24,738 bases of DNA. It comes from CAZSLC01 sp964607675. GTDB taxonomy: Bacteria; Bacteroidota; Bacteroidia; Bacteroidales; UBA932. Position 1 is the stretch's first letter. Each line of letters opens with the position of its first letter. Shown here piece by piece: positions 7,237 through 15,286 of this stretch. The stretch spans positions 1 to 24,738 of the forward strand of contig CAZSLC010000027.1 in NCBI GenBank assembly GCA_964607675.1, given 5' to 3'. The position numbers were made by a program, and so were the translations under genes. The notes under the pieces are model-generated. The model saw nothing but the letters and a program-made list of their open reading frames with translations. It was not told where the DNA came from and did not search any database.

Positions 7237-9048
7237 ATGAAAAAGAAACCAACTGCAAAAGTAATTAATATTCCAGATATTAAAAGTGCTATTAATATGA
7301 ATGGCTTTCTGGGAACTGTTATTGCTTCATCGGCGATGAGAGTGCTAGGACTATGCAAAATCAATTCACTTTATTCCGAATTTGCTCAATATGAAGGGGA
7401 AGAATTTACTCAAGCTCTCCTTAAGACTTTCAATATTAAATATGACATCATAGATTCTCAACTTAATTACATTCCTCAAGATGGACCATTTATAATAGTC
7501 TCTAATCACCCATTCGGTGGTGCAGATGGAGTTGTACTATTCAATGTTATTGCCTCACTAAGACCCGACTTTAAAATATTGACAAATTTCATTTTATCTC
7601 ATATTCCTAATTTAAAAAATAATTTTCTCCCTGTAAATCCATTTTCTGACGAGGGGGGGGGAAAGAGCAGTATTTCAGGCCTTAAAGCAGCATTACTACA
7701 TGTTAAAAATGGAGGTTGCCTTGGGATTTTTCCAGCAGGAGAAGTCTCAACATACTATAATGGTAAAAAATATTCACAAGATAAAGAGTGGGGTGGTTCA
7801 ATTATCAAATTATTATCTTCCGTAAATGTTCCTATCGTACCCATTTATTTCGATGGTGAAAATTCAAAAATATTTCATTTTTTAGGTAGAATTCACCCTA
7901 TGCTTCGCACAGTCAGACTTATGAGGGAATTACTTAACAAGATTGATACAACTGTCACAATGAGAATAGGTAAGCCTGTTTCTATTAGTGAACTGAATGA
8001 GTTCTCAAATTTAAATGAGCTTGCTTCTTATCTCAAAAATAGGTGCTATGCATTGGAAGGAGAGTTGCAGAATATCAACAAATGCAACGATTTATCTCAA
8101 AAATATAAAGAGGCAATTGCCCTCCCAAAGAATAAGAAAGGTATTATCAAAGAGATACATAAGCTCGAAAAAGAATCACTTCTTTTTACTGTTTCAAATT
8201 ATCAATGTTTTTTGGCATCTTACGATGACATACCTGAAATAATGTGGCAACTTGGAAGAAAAAGGGAAGAATCTTTCAGAGCTATAGGAGAGGGAACAAA
8301 TAATGCTATTGATATTGATGAATTTGATAAATATTATAAACATTTAATCCTTTGGAACACCCATAAAAAAGAGATAGCTGGAGCATATAGGTTGGGTATC
8401 GGAGAAGAAATTATGGAGGAAATAGGCGTTTCTGGATTTTATTCTCGAACACTATTTAAGTATTCTCCTAAATTGAATAATATTTTAGCTGAATCCATCG
8501 AATTGGGGAGATCTTTCGTCTCTGTCGAATATCAAAAAGAAGCCCTCCCTCTTATGCTTCTCATCAAAGGGTTGTTATATACCGTAATGAAGTATCCCAA
8601 TTGTAAATACCTTTTTGGGCCTGTTAGCATAAGTTCATGGTACCCCAATTTTTATAGAAGCCTCATAATTTACTATTTGAAACAAAAACATTCCAACAAT
8701 CAAATTGGACAGTTTATTAAACCAATTGCACCTTTTACCCCTAACTTTTTAAGAGTAAATCCGAAAGATCTTCTCAACAATAAAACAGATTCTATTGAGA
8801 AATTTGACAGATATCTAATGAAAATCAGCGATAACCAATATAGGCTGCCAACTTTAATAAAGAAATACCTTAAACTGCACTCTTCAATCATTGATTTCAA
8901 TGTTGATAAAGATTTTAATTATTGCGTAGATGGTTTAGTGTTTTTAAATATTTATGATATTCCAAAAGAAGAATTGGTTTCTTTATCTAAAGGATGTGAT
9001 GATATAAATAGCATTCTTGATAGATTCGGCTATGGGACAGGATCATAG
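7237..9048 (+). CDS. Bifunctional amino-acid lipid acyltransferase (OlsF/GlsF type: O-acyltransferase plus N-acyltransferase)
   Basis: A 603-residue fusion of two acyltransferases that together make acyloxyacyl amino-acid lipids (ornithine or glycine lipids) of the bacterial membrane. The N-terminal half is a PlsC-like domain: NHPFGGAD at 90-97 (His91 and Asp97 of the H-x5-D motif used by the hemolysin-type branch), FPAGEVS at 165-171, and a VPIVPIYFDG block near 198-207. The C-terminal half (about 320-540) is the OlsB/GlsB-like GNAT N-acyltransferase, with REESFRAIGEG near 343-353 and IELGRSFVSVEYQ near 421-433. In characterised OlsF the C-terminal half adds the N-linked 3-hydroxy fatty acid and the N-terminal half the second chain. 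Bacteroides encode the two as separate GlsB and GlsA; flavobacteria carry the fusion. The start at 7237 follows a promoter-like element; the frame is open upstream. A G9 run (7653-7661) codes for Gly140-142. The substrate amino acid is not determined by sequence. Confidence 0.88.
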   Translation: MKKKPTAKVINIPDIKSAINMNGFLGTVIASSAMRVLGLCKINSLYSEFAQYEGEEFTQALLKTFNIKYDIIDSQLNYIPQDGPFIIVSNHPFGGADGVVLFNVIASLRPDFKILTNFILSHIPNLKNNFLPVNPFSDEGGGKSSISGLKAALLHVKNGGCLGIFPAGEVSTYYNGKKYSQDKEWGGSIIKLLSSVNVPIVPIYFDGENSKIFHFLGRIHPMLRTVRLMRELLNKIDTTVTMRIGKPVSISELNEFSNLNELASYLKNRCYALEGELQNINKCNDLSQKYKEAIALPKNKKGIIKEIHKLEKESLLFTVSNYQCFLASYDDIPEIMWQLGRKREESFRAIGEGTNNAIDIDEFDKYYKHLILWNTHKKEIAGAYRLGIGEEIMEEIGVSGFYSRTLFKYSPKLNNILAESIELGRSFVSVEYQKEALPLMLLIKGLLYTVMKYPNCKYLFGPVSISSWYPNFYRSLIIYYLKQKHSNNQIGQFIKPIAPFTPNFLRVNPKDLLNNKTDSIEKFDRYLMKISDNQYRLPTLIKKYLKLHSSIIDFNVDKDFNYCVDGLVFLNIYDIPKEELVSLSKGCDDINSILDRFGYGTGS

Positions 9049-9260
9049 CCACTCCCTCCCCAAGGATGGCACCTCAAGATTCGCCTTATTGACAAATAAA
9101 AACCTTTAATCACACCATGCTTTTTAAACGCCTCTAATGCGTATGCTGAACAAGTAGGTGTAAATCTACAAGAGGGCATTTTATATGGAGATATGCAATA
9201 CTGATAAAATTTAATTAGAATGATAAATGGAAAACTAATTACTTTTTTCAATATGTCCAT
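9030..9260 (-). CDS. yidD: Membrane protein insertion efficiency factor YidD
   Basis: A small amphipathic protein at the cytoplasmic membrane that helps YidC and Sec-dependent protein insertion. Nearly the whole family signature is present: FYQYCISP, then CRFTPTCSAYALEAFKKHG, then RRILRCHPWGGSGYDPVP at the C-terminus. I prefer the start at 9260 (MDILKKVISF, 76 residues), which fits the usual N-terminus. An upstream in-frame ATG at 9290 would add ten residues. Either start lies inside the 3' end of rnpA, so the overlap is 26 or 56 bases and translation is probably coupled. Its 3' end overlaps the convergent acyltransferase gene by 19 bases. rnpA-yidD adjacency is common across bacteria; here the pair sits behind hemD rather than in an rpmH-yidC cluster. 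Confidence 0.93.
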   Translation of the reverse strand: MDILKKVISFPFIILIKFYQYCISPYKMPSCRFTPTCSAYALEAFKKHGVIKGFYLSIRRILRCHPWGGSGYDPVP

Positions 9261-9561
9261 TAATTTTTTGTAATGTTTCTCTGAGAGCATTATCTATTGT
9301 TCTATAATCGAGTATATCATGTGATCTATAAATAATCAAAATATCATATTTACAAACAGAATTATCATTAATTATATGGTGTCGATATGCCTCTTTAATT
9401 CTTCTTCTTATTAAATTTCTATTCACCGCCTTTTTAAAAAGTTTTTTTGGCACAGAAATTATTACAACATTTTTACAAGAGTCGTTTTTAATATAAAACA
9501 ATCTGAAAGGATAAGAGAAAAATGAATTACCCGATAAATATATCTTGTCTGAACTAATCAT
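9235..9561 (-). CDS. rnpA: Ribonuclease P protein component, short N-terminus
   Basis: The protein cofactor of RNase P, which trims 5' leaders from tRNA precursors. The 108-residue product keeps the central core: SGNSFFSYPFRLFY, the VPKKLFKKAVNRNLIRRRIKEAYR block with the conserved RNR motif, then the ILIIYR strand. The start at 9561 shares an ATGA overlap with the stop of the upstream lipoprotein gene, and a TGA lies in frame two codons upstream of this ATG, so no longer start is possible. Aligned by eye to B. subtilis RnpA, the first dozen residues are missing, including the basic K-x-x-RL segment that normally opens the protein. Since the core is intact, I expect it to be functional. Confidence 0.92.
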   Translation of the reverse strand: MISSDKIYLSGNSFFSYPFRLFYIKNDSCKNVVIISVPKKLFKKAVNRNLIRRRIKEAYRHHIINDNSVCKYDILIIYRSHDILDYRTIDNALRETLQKINGHIEKSN

Positions 9562-10355
9562 CCTTCAGATGTAACAAGTTTAAAGTGAAGCTCAACGTTT
9601 TGATCATTAATTAAGATGAGCTGCTCATTTGTATGTGAAAGTATTTTCAATGTTGCCACCCTCCATTTATCAGTAACTCCAAATACGGGATTATTAAACA
9701 AAGTTAATGCAATGAATTTGTAGTAAAGATTATAATAGTCATCCTTAGAAACCAACTCCCAAGAGAGGGTGTCATCAGATTTGATATAAAACTTTAATGA
9801 ATTTGAGCTCCTCAACTCTATTCTAAAAGGGTTGTATGCAGAGCCATCGTATTCCCATAGTCCAAACAATGATTCTGCCTTTGAATAAGTAGATGGAAGT
9901 TTGGTCAGAGTTGACTCTGTAAACGATGGATCAACATCATTGTCATCAATCTTATAGGATATAACTTTTATCGTCAAGGAAGAATCTTTTTGACGTACAA
10001 TTTCAAAATTTTGGGATACTTTATAAGAAGTTGAAATATCAAAAAAACCCTCTAAGGAGCCATTAATTTCAAGATTGCAGCAATGAACTTTATAATTTAA
10101 AAGAGCACTTTTCCCCCATTTATAATTATCTTCTCCAGAGTTTTTTATCCCATTGATAATAAGTCCTCCATCTTTATCAAATGTGTATGTAGTCCTTTTA
10201 CTCAATGCGATCTCTTCACCATCATATTTTTCAACTATCCATGTAGCTTTTATATTCTCGCGGTTATATGCAGGGTTTTGTCGAGTGCACGAGGGAAGAA
10301 TAATGATCTGTAAAATCAATATAAAAAAAGAAAAATATTTCAATTTTAAACTCAT
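9558..10355 (-). CDS. Lipoprotein of unknown function with two lipocalin-like halves
   Basis: A 265-residue predicted lipoprotein. The N-terminus is a hydrophobic signal peptide ending in LPSC, with Cys23 the likely lipidated residue. No Bacteroidota surface-export signal is obvious directly after it. The mature part looks like two beta-rich halves of similar layout. Each opens with a Trp-containing strand (TWIVEKYDGEEI near 38-50; GLWEYDGSAY near 165-175) and continues with alternating strands, as in lipocalin-like domains of this phylum. It is packed between hemD and rnpA with four-base ATGA overlaps on both sides, so it is co-translated with housekeeping genes. No function is recognised. 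Confidence 0.75.
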   Translation of the reverse strand: MSLKLKYFSFFILILQIIILPSCTRQNPAYNRENIKATWIVEKYDGEEIALSKRTTYTFDKDGGLIINGIKNSGEDNYKWGKSALLNYKVHCCNLEINGSLEGFFDISTSYKVSQNFEIVRQKDSSLTIKVISYKIDDNDVDPSFTESTLTKLPSTYSKAESLFGLWEYDGSAYNPFRIELRSSNSLKFYIKSDDTLSWELVSKDDYYNLYYKFIALTLFNNPVFGVTDKWRVATLKILSHTNEQLILINDQNVELHFKLVTSEG

Positions 10356-11092
10356 TTATTAATCTCCAAATAATTCTCTAACGCTTTTGCTATAGATGGG
10401 GATTCTGGCGTCGGTGCCAATATTTCTACTTTTAATCCTGCCCCTTCCATTGATTTTGCGGTAGATGACCCAAATGTAGCAAATTTAAGGTTGCCCTGTT
10501 TAAAGTCAGGATAATTATCTAACAACGATTTAACATCTGATGGGGTATAAAAAACGATTATTTGGTAATTCGACAATTTCACCTCTTTCATATTACAAAA
10601 CGAGGTTTGACTAAAGATTGCCGTTGAATTTTTTAATTTAGCTTTAGAAAACAACTTAATCACATCTTGCTTTGGAGTATCTGTTGTAGCTATTAAGAAA
10701 GATTCCCCCTTGTGCTTAACACCAATACTTTCTATGACTGATTCCATTGATCCAGATCCGAAAAAGACTTTTCTCTTTCTATATACAATATGTTTCTGAA
10801 GATATAATGCTATTGACTCTGTAGTACAAAAATACTTCATCGTTTCTGGGATAACCACTCTCATTTCAGCACATATAGAAAAAAAAGCGTCAATAGTAGA
10901 TTTAGCGGTAAAAACTATTGCAGTATAATCTAACACATTGATTCTCTGTGTTCTAAAGTCCTTAATAGATATTGGCTCAATTTTGAAAAAAGGTATAAAT
11001 TCAATATTGACACCATATTTTGAAATAATTTCGGCATACTGAGATGAACTCGTTGTCGATGGTTGTGAGATAAGTATATTTTTAATTTTCAT
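10352..11092 (-). CDS. hemD: Uroporphyrinogen-III synthase
   Basis: Cyclises hydroxymethylbilane to uroporphyrinogen III, with inversion of ring D, in tetrapyrrole synthesis. The 246 residues show the diverged HemD pattern: ILISQP at the N-terminus, LDYTAIVFTAKSTIDAFF near 54-71, the hinge region FGSGSMESVIESI near 110-122, a second domain with YQIIVFYTPSDVKSLL near 175-190, and the closing FATFGSSTAKSMEGAGLKV and PTPESPSIAKAL blocks that carry the most conserved Gly, Thr and Pro residues. The start at 11092 is one base after the stop of the DUF4271 gene; the stop overlaps the lipoprotein start (ATGA). No other heme gene is in the window. The DUF4271-hemD pairing recurs in Bacteroidota. Confidence 0.88.
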   Translation of the reverse strand: MKIKNILISQPSTTSSSQYAEIISKYGVNIEFIPFFKIEPISIKDFRTQRINVLDYTAIVFTAKSTIDAFFSICAEMRVVIPETMKYFCTTESIALYLQKHIVYRKRKVFFGSGSMESVIESIGVKHKGESFLIATTDTPKQDVIKLFSKAKLKNSTAIFSQTSFCNMKEVKLSNYQIIVFYTPSDVKSLLDNYPDFKQGNLKFATFGSSTAKSMEGAGLKVEILAPTPESPSIAKALENYLEINK

Positions 11093-11093
11093 A

Positions 11094-11810
11094 TTACTGG
11101 AACGAAATTAAAAAGTGAATAGTCACTATCAAAGGTAAGATTTCGAGGGTGCAAAGATACAAAAAAGAGAAAAAAATAGGAAATTTAGACAAAATAAATG
11201 TTCTAATTATCAGTATATAGTAAGGAACCAAAACGACACTAGAGAGAATAATAAGCGAATACCTTATTGCAAGTAAGTTTGTTATATGAAATATGTTTAT
11301 TAATAGCATCAGCAAAAGCCATAGAGCAAAAATTGACACAAGTGAAATGTATATTAATGTAATAAATTTATCTGCGAACAATTCGTCACCAACCACCCAT
11401 CTTATTAAACAAATAACGATAATTTTAAATATTATAAATGAATACAAAATGACAAAACTCTTAAGCACTACAAAAAAGAAAGATGGAGAATTGATTGACA
11501 AATCAGGGAAAATGCCAAATTGAATCAATATATAAGGGAGAAGGGGACAAACAAAAAGGGAAAATAATGAAACAATGCCAATAGGTATATTCTTTTTCTG
11601 AAAGCGAGATTTATAGACAATAAACAAAGAAACAATTAAAACAATGATAGAGAGAAGAAATAGTAATTTGTATAGTGGAGTATCTATCTGTGTAACACTA
11701 ACAGATAATGATTCATTATCAATATGATTTGGGATATGAATAATGGATCCAACCCACCCACTATCAACAGGGGCAATAGTATCAATTACCTCTTTTTGCA
11801 ACATAGCCAT
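11094..11810 (-). CDS. DUF4271 integral membrane protein
   Basis: A 238-residue membrane protein with about seven hydrophobic segments after a roughly 45-residue polar N-terminus. It resembles DUF4271 proteins of Bacteroidota, which have no known function and often precede hemD, as here. The start is either 11810 or 11804 (two close ATGs). Both lie inside the 3' end of the SUI1-family gene (up to 29 bases of overlap), so translation is probably coupled. I assign the family from topology and gene order more than from residue-level motifs. Confidence 0.72.
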   Translation of the reverse strand: MAMLQKEVIDTIAPVDSGWVGSIIHIPNHIDNESLSVSVTQIDTPLYKLLFLLSIIVLIVSLFIVYKSRFQKKNIPIGIVSLFSLFVCPLLPYILIQFGIFPDLSINSPSFFFVVLKSFVILYSFIIFKIIVICLIRWVVGDELFADKFITLIYISLVSIFALWLLLMLLINIFHITNLLAIRYSLIILSSVVLVPYYILIIRTFILSKFPIFFSFLYLCTLEILPLIVTIHFLISFQ

Positions 11811-12126
11811 TGTTTAACAAAATAGATAAAACTTTATCTCTTTGATCTCCTTGGATAATAATAACACCATCTTTTGCACTGCCACCAACTCCACATTTTG
11901 CTTTTAACATCTTAGAAAGGTCTTCTAAATCATCATCTGTCCCAACAAAACCCTTAACCAATGTAACTTGTTTTCCACCCCTATTACGTCTATCAATAGC
12001 AACAACAAGTTTTTGCGAAGCAGGTTTTATCGTTTCGACTTCTTTTTTCTCTGAAATATCATAAGAGAAATCATGATTAGTTGAATAGACAACTCCAAGG
12101 CGCTCCTTCCAATCAGTATTTGACAT
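11782..12126 (-). CDS. SUI1/eIF1-family translation factor (YciH-like)
   Basis: A 114-residue protein whose C-terminal two thirds form the SUI1 fold that binds the small ribosomal subunit near the P site. The signature is clear: RGGKQVTLVKGF near 49-60, LSKMLKAKCGVGGSAKDG near 70-87, then VIIIQGDQRDKVLSILLNNGY near 88-108. Bacterial YciH proteins are thought to influence start-codon fidelity or act under stress, but are non-essential and poorly understood. It is the first gene of the minus-strand operon with DUF4271, hemD, lipoprotein, rnpA and yidD, so this operon opens and closes with translation or RNA functions. The start at 12126 is the only sensible ATG. Confidence 0.9.
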   Translation of the reverse strand: MSNTDWKERLGVVYSTNHDFSYDISEKKEVETIKPASQKLVVAIDRRNRGGKQVTLVKGFVGTDDDLEDLSKMLKAKCGVGGSAKDGVIIIQGDQRDKVLSILLNNGYVAKRGN

Positions 12127-12143
12127 TTATCCTAATTTTTTCG

Positions 12144-12151
12144 CAAAATTA
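12144..12151 (-). promoter_or_regulatory. Possible -7 element of the SUI1-to-yidD operon
   Basis: Read on the minus strand this is TAATTTTG, fitting TAnnTTTG, 17 bases before the start codon at 12126. The nearest -33 TTTG is only 13 bases upstream instead of about 19, so support is modest. Confidence 0.35.
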
Positions 12152-12172
12152 AGTATAAAATAATCAAATTCG

Positions 12173-12180
12173 TATATTTG
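12173..12180 (+). promoter_or_regulatory. Predicted -7 element of the DUF2723 gene
   Basis: TATATTTG, a full match to TAnnTTTG, lies 40 bases before the ATG at 12221, implying a leader of roughly 30-35 bases. A -33 TTTG is not evident at the expected spacing. Confidence 0.5.
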
Positions 12181-12220
12181 TCCTTTATAATCGTTAATTA
12201 TCAACTCATCTGAGAATATT

Positions 12221-15200
12221 ATGGAGCAAAAGCAGTTTAAACTTATTAATAATATCATTGCATTTATCGTACTCATTGTAGCATCTATAACATATATTTC
12301 TACAATTGAGCCAACTGCAAGTTTTTGGGATTGTGGAGAGTTCATCGCCTCTTCTTATAAGTTAGAAGTTGGACATGCACCAGGCAATCCAGTGTTTCAA
12401 TTGATTGCAAGATTCTTTACAATCTTTACCTCTGCTGAAAATGCTGCTGTTGCCATTAATATAATGAGTGCACTTTGTTCTGCATTTACAATTTTCTTTT
12501 TGTACCTCACTATAGTTCACCTTGGAAGAAGACTTCTAGAAAATAATAATAAGTCATATTTAGATTGTTCTAACTCAATTATCATTTTTGGTTCAGCTAT
12601 TTTAGGTTCTTTAGCATATTGTTGGTCTGACACATTTTGGTTCTCAGCAGTAGAGGGAGAAGTATATGCTATGTCATCACTCTTCACAGCCGTGGTATTT
12701 TGGGCTATGTTAAGGTGGGAAGAAGAGGCTGACGAGCCATATGCTAACAGATGGATAATACTTATTGCTTTTCTAATGGGACTCTCAATAGGCGTTCATT
12801 TATTAAATTTATTGGTAATCCCCCCCCTAGCCTTCATCTATTACTATAAAAAATCTTCTGATTTCAGTTTTAAAAAAGGGCTTTCTGTATTCATTATTTC
12901 TTGTATTGTTCTTGGTTTTATTCTTTGGGGCATAATCCCAATACTTCCGAAAATCGCCGCATATTTCGACCTTCTATTTGTAAATATTTTTAAGTTACCT
13001 TTTAACTCAGGAGTCGTATTCTTCATGCTTCTACTACTTATATCGTGTTTTGCTGCCTTATATATTTTATACAAAAAGAAGAAAGCTTTTCTATTTACAG
13101 CAATATTGTCATTCACTATGATTGTTATTGGCTACTCTTCTTTTGCTGTTATTATAATTCGTTCATCCGCAAACACCCCAACTAATGAGTACCAACCAGA
13201 CAATCCATTCACTTTAGTTAGATATCTAAATAGGGAACAATATGGGAGCCGACCTCTCATTTATGGTGAATCATATGCCTCAATTCCAAAAGAATATGTT
13301 TATCCCAATTACTACACACCTTTAGATGGACAATATTTTAAGACCCCTTCTCAGGTTGACATTAAATTCCCTTCCGAAGGAAAAATGTTTTTTCCAAGAA
13401 TGTGGAGTAGATACCCCGACCATATTGATTTCTATCAATTATATACACAAGAGCGAGGGAAAACTATTTCAAATGGCAGATACAAGATGCCTCTGTTCAA
13501 AGACAACTTGGCATTTTTCTTTGATTATCAGCTTAATTGGATGTATTTTAGGTATTTTATGTGGAATTTTGCTGGAAGACAAAATGACATTCATGCAACT
13601 TCGGCAGATCCTACTAAAGGAAACTGGGAATCTGGAATAGGCTTTATTGATAGGGCAAGACTTGGTGATCAAAGTGAAGGTCCTGACTATATTGTAAACA
13701 ATAAGGCAAAGAATCACTACTACATGCTCCCACTGCTCCTCGGTCTAATTGGATTATTCTATCAATTGCAAAAAGATAAGCGCAACTGGTGGATAACTAT
13801 GCTCCTATTTTTCTTAACAGGAATAGCTATTGTCCTTTATCTAAATCAAACACCAAATCAAGTTAGAGAGAGAGACTATGCCTATGCTGGCTCTTTCTAT
13901 GTTTTTTCAATTTGGATTGGCCTAGCAGCCATTGCTATTCAACAATACATAAGTAAATATATACCTAAGAAAGAATCAATACAATCCATATCAGCTGCTA
14001 CAATTTCGATATTATTATTATCAGTTCCTGTTTTGATGGCTTGTGAAAACTGGGATGACCACGACAGAAGTGGAAGATATACTTCAAGAGATTTGGCATA
14101 CAATTATCTCAGTACACTTGATGAAAATGCTATACTTGTAACACATGGAGATAATGACACCTTCCCAATATGGTATATTCAAGAGGTGGAAGGGGTTAGG
14201 TTAGATACTAGAATTGTTAATACATCTTTGCTTGCAATGGATTGGTACATAGATCAAATCCAGTGCCAACAATATGACGCAGCTCCGATTGAGGTCACCA
14301 TACCAAGAAAGGATTATTTATTCGGGACAAATGACTTTACCTATGTAATAAATCGTTTTGACAGTCCTATTCTACTCAAAGATGCTATTTCCTTCTTCAA
14401 ATCTTCTGATCCAAGGGCAAAAATAGAGGGTCACAGATATTTACCATCAAACAAATTAGCTATCCCAGTAAACAAGGAAAACGTCATAAAATATGGAATT
14501 GTTGCACAAAAAGATTATGATAAAATCGTTGACACTGTAATCTTAGAAATACCTGAAAAGACTGAAGATATCAATAAAACTGAATTAATTCTTTTAGATA
14601 TACTCTCTACATATAATTGGGATAGGCCTATTTATTTTGTTTCTCAGGGCGGTGACCTAAATATTGGGCTAAAAAGTTACTTACAATTTGAAGGGTTATC
14701 TTATAAATTTGTACCTATAAAAAGTACTACAAAAATAGGAGAAATAGGCCAAATTGATGAAGATTCAATGTATGAAAAAATAATGAATACTTTTAAATGG
14801 GATAGTTTTTATGATACTACAATTCACATAGATTATCAAAACCTTTTAACGCTCAATGGCACTATGAACCTAAGGAGTATCTTTGTTGAAACAGCTCTTA
14901 AATTATCAAATAGTGGCAAGAAAGAGAAAGCCGTAGAGATACTCGATAAGATGCAAGAGGTCGTTCCCGATAAGAATTTCCCACTTAATTCATCAATACT
15001 ATACTCTTTAAATGAATACATGGTAATCCAAGCTGTTGAATTATATCTTAGGTCTGGAGCTAAAGAAAAAGGAATTGACCTCGCAAATAGATTTGCTAAG
15101 GAAACAATCGAATCTATTAAATATTTCATCCAACCATACAGAGGTGGCTTTTTATCAAAAAAGGATTTTGAGAACAATTACGCTTTATACGATTACGTTG

Positions 15201-15286
15201 TTGATATATTAAATAATGGCGGAGCAAACGAGGCAGCTAATGAAATTAAGGACAAAATGAGTGAATTAATATCTTCACTACAATGA
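12221..15286 (+). CDS. DUF2723 membrane glycosyltransferase-like protein (TMEM260/GT117-like)
   Basis: A 1021-residue inner-membrane protein. The N-terminus shows the family hallmark: EPTASFWDCGEFIASSYKL near 30-48, then HAPGNPVFQLIARFF near 53-67. A first set of transmembrane helices follows to about residue 310, a soluble insert, and a second set near 495-620 (with NQTPNQVRERDYAYAGSFYVFS between helices). The long C-terminal domain is soluble, probably periplasmic, and ends in helical TPR-like repeats (about 890-1015). DUF2723 proteins have the GT-C fold; human TMEM260 is a protein O-mannosyltransferase, so a role in O-glycosylation of exported proteins is plausible but inferred. The start at 12221 gives the normal family N-terminus. 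A C8 run (12820-12827) encodes Pro201-Pro202. Its stop overlaps the start of the next gene (ATGA). Confidence 0.87.
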   Translation: MEQKQFKLINNIIAFIVLIVASITYISTIEPTASFWDCGEFIASSYKLEVGHAPGNPVFQLIARFFTIFTSAENAAVAINIMSALCSAFTIFFLYLTIVHLGRRLLENNNKSYLDCSNSIIIFGSAILGSLAYCWSDTFWFSAVEGEVYAMSSLFTAVVFWAMLRWEEEADEPYANRWIILIAFLMGLSIGVHLLNLLVIPPLAFIYYYKKSSDFSFKKGLSVFIISCIVLGFILWGIIPILPKIAAYFDLLFVNIFKLPFNSGVVFFMLLLLISCFAALYILYKKKKAFLFTAILSFTMIVIGYSSFAVIIIRSSANTPTNEYQPDNPFTLVRYLNREQYGSRPLIYGESYASIPKEYVYPNYYTPLDGQYFKTPSQVDIKFPSEGKMFFPRMWSRYPDHIDFYQLYTQERGKTISNGRYKMPLFKDNLAFFFDYQLNWMYFRYFMWNFAGRQNDIHATSADPTKGNWESGIGFIDRARLGDQSEGPDYIVNNKAKNHYYMLPLLLGLIGLFYQLQKDKRNWWITMLLFFLTGIAIVLYLNQTPNQVRERDYAYAGSFYVFSIWIGLAAIAIQQYISKYIPKKESIQSISAATISILLLSVPVLMACENWDDHDRSGRYTSRDLAYNYLSTLDENAILVTHGDNDTFPIWYIQEVEGVRLDTRIVNTSLLAMDWYIDQIQCQQYDAAPIEVTIPRKDYLFGTNDFTYVINRFDSPILLKDAISFFKSSDPRAKIEGHRYLPSNKLAIPVNKENVIKYGIVAQKDYDKIVDTVILEIPEKTEDINKTELILLDILSTYNWDRPIYFVSQGGDLNIGLKSYLQFEGLSYKFVPIKSTTKIGEIGQIDEDSMYEKIMNTFKWDSFYDTTIHIDYQNLLTLNGTMNLRSIFVETALKLSNSGKKEKAVEILDKMQEVVPDKNFPLNSSILYSLNEYMVIQAVELYLRSGAKEKGIDLANRFAKETIESIKYFIQPYRGGFLSKKDFENNYALYDYVVDILNNGGANEAANEIKDKMSELISSLQ

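Noticed and set aside
12127..12345. A 72-residue minus-strand open frame in front of the SUI1 gene
   Set aside because: It mostly mirrors the N-terminus of the DUF2723 gene on the opposite strand and covers the divergent promoter; no family features.
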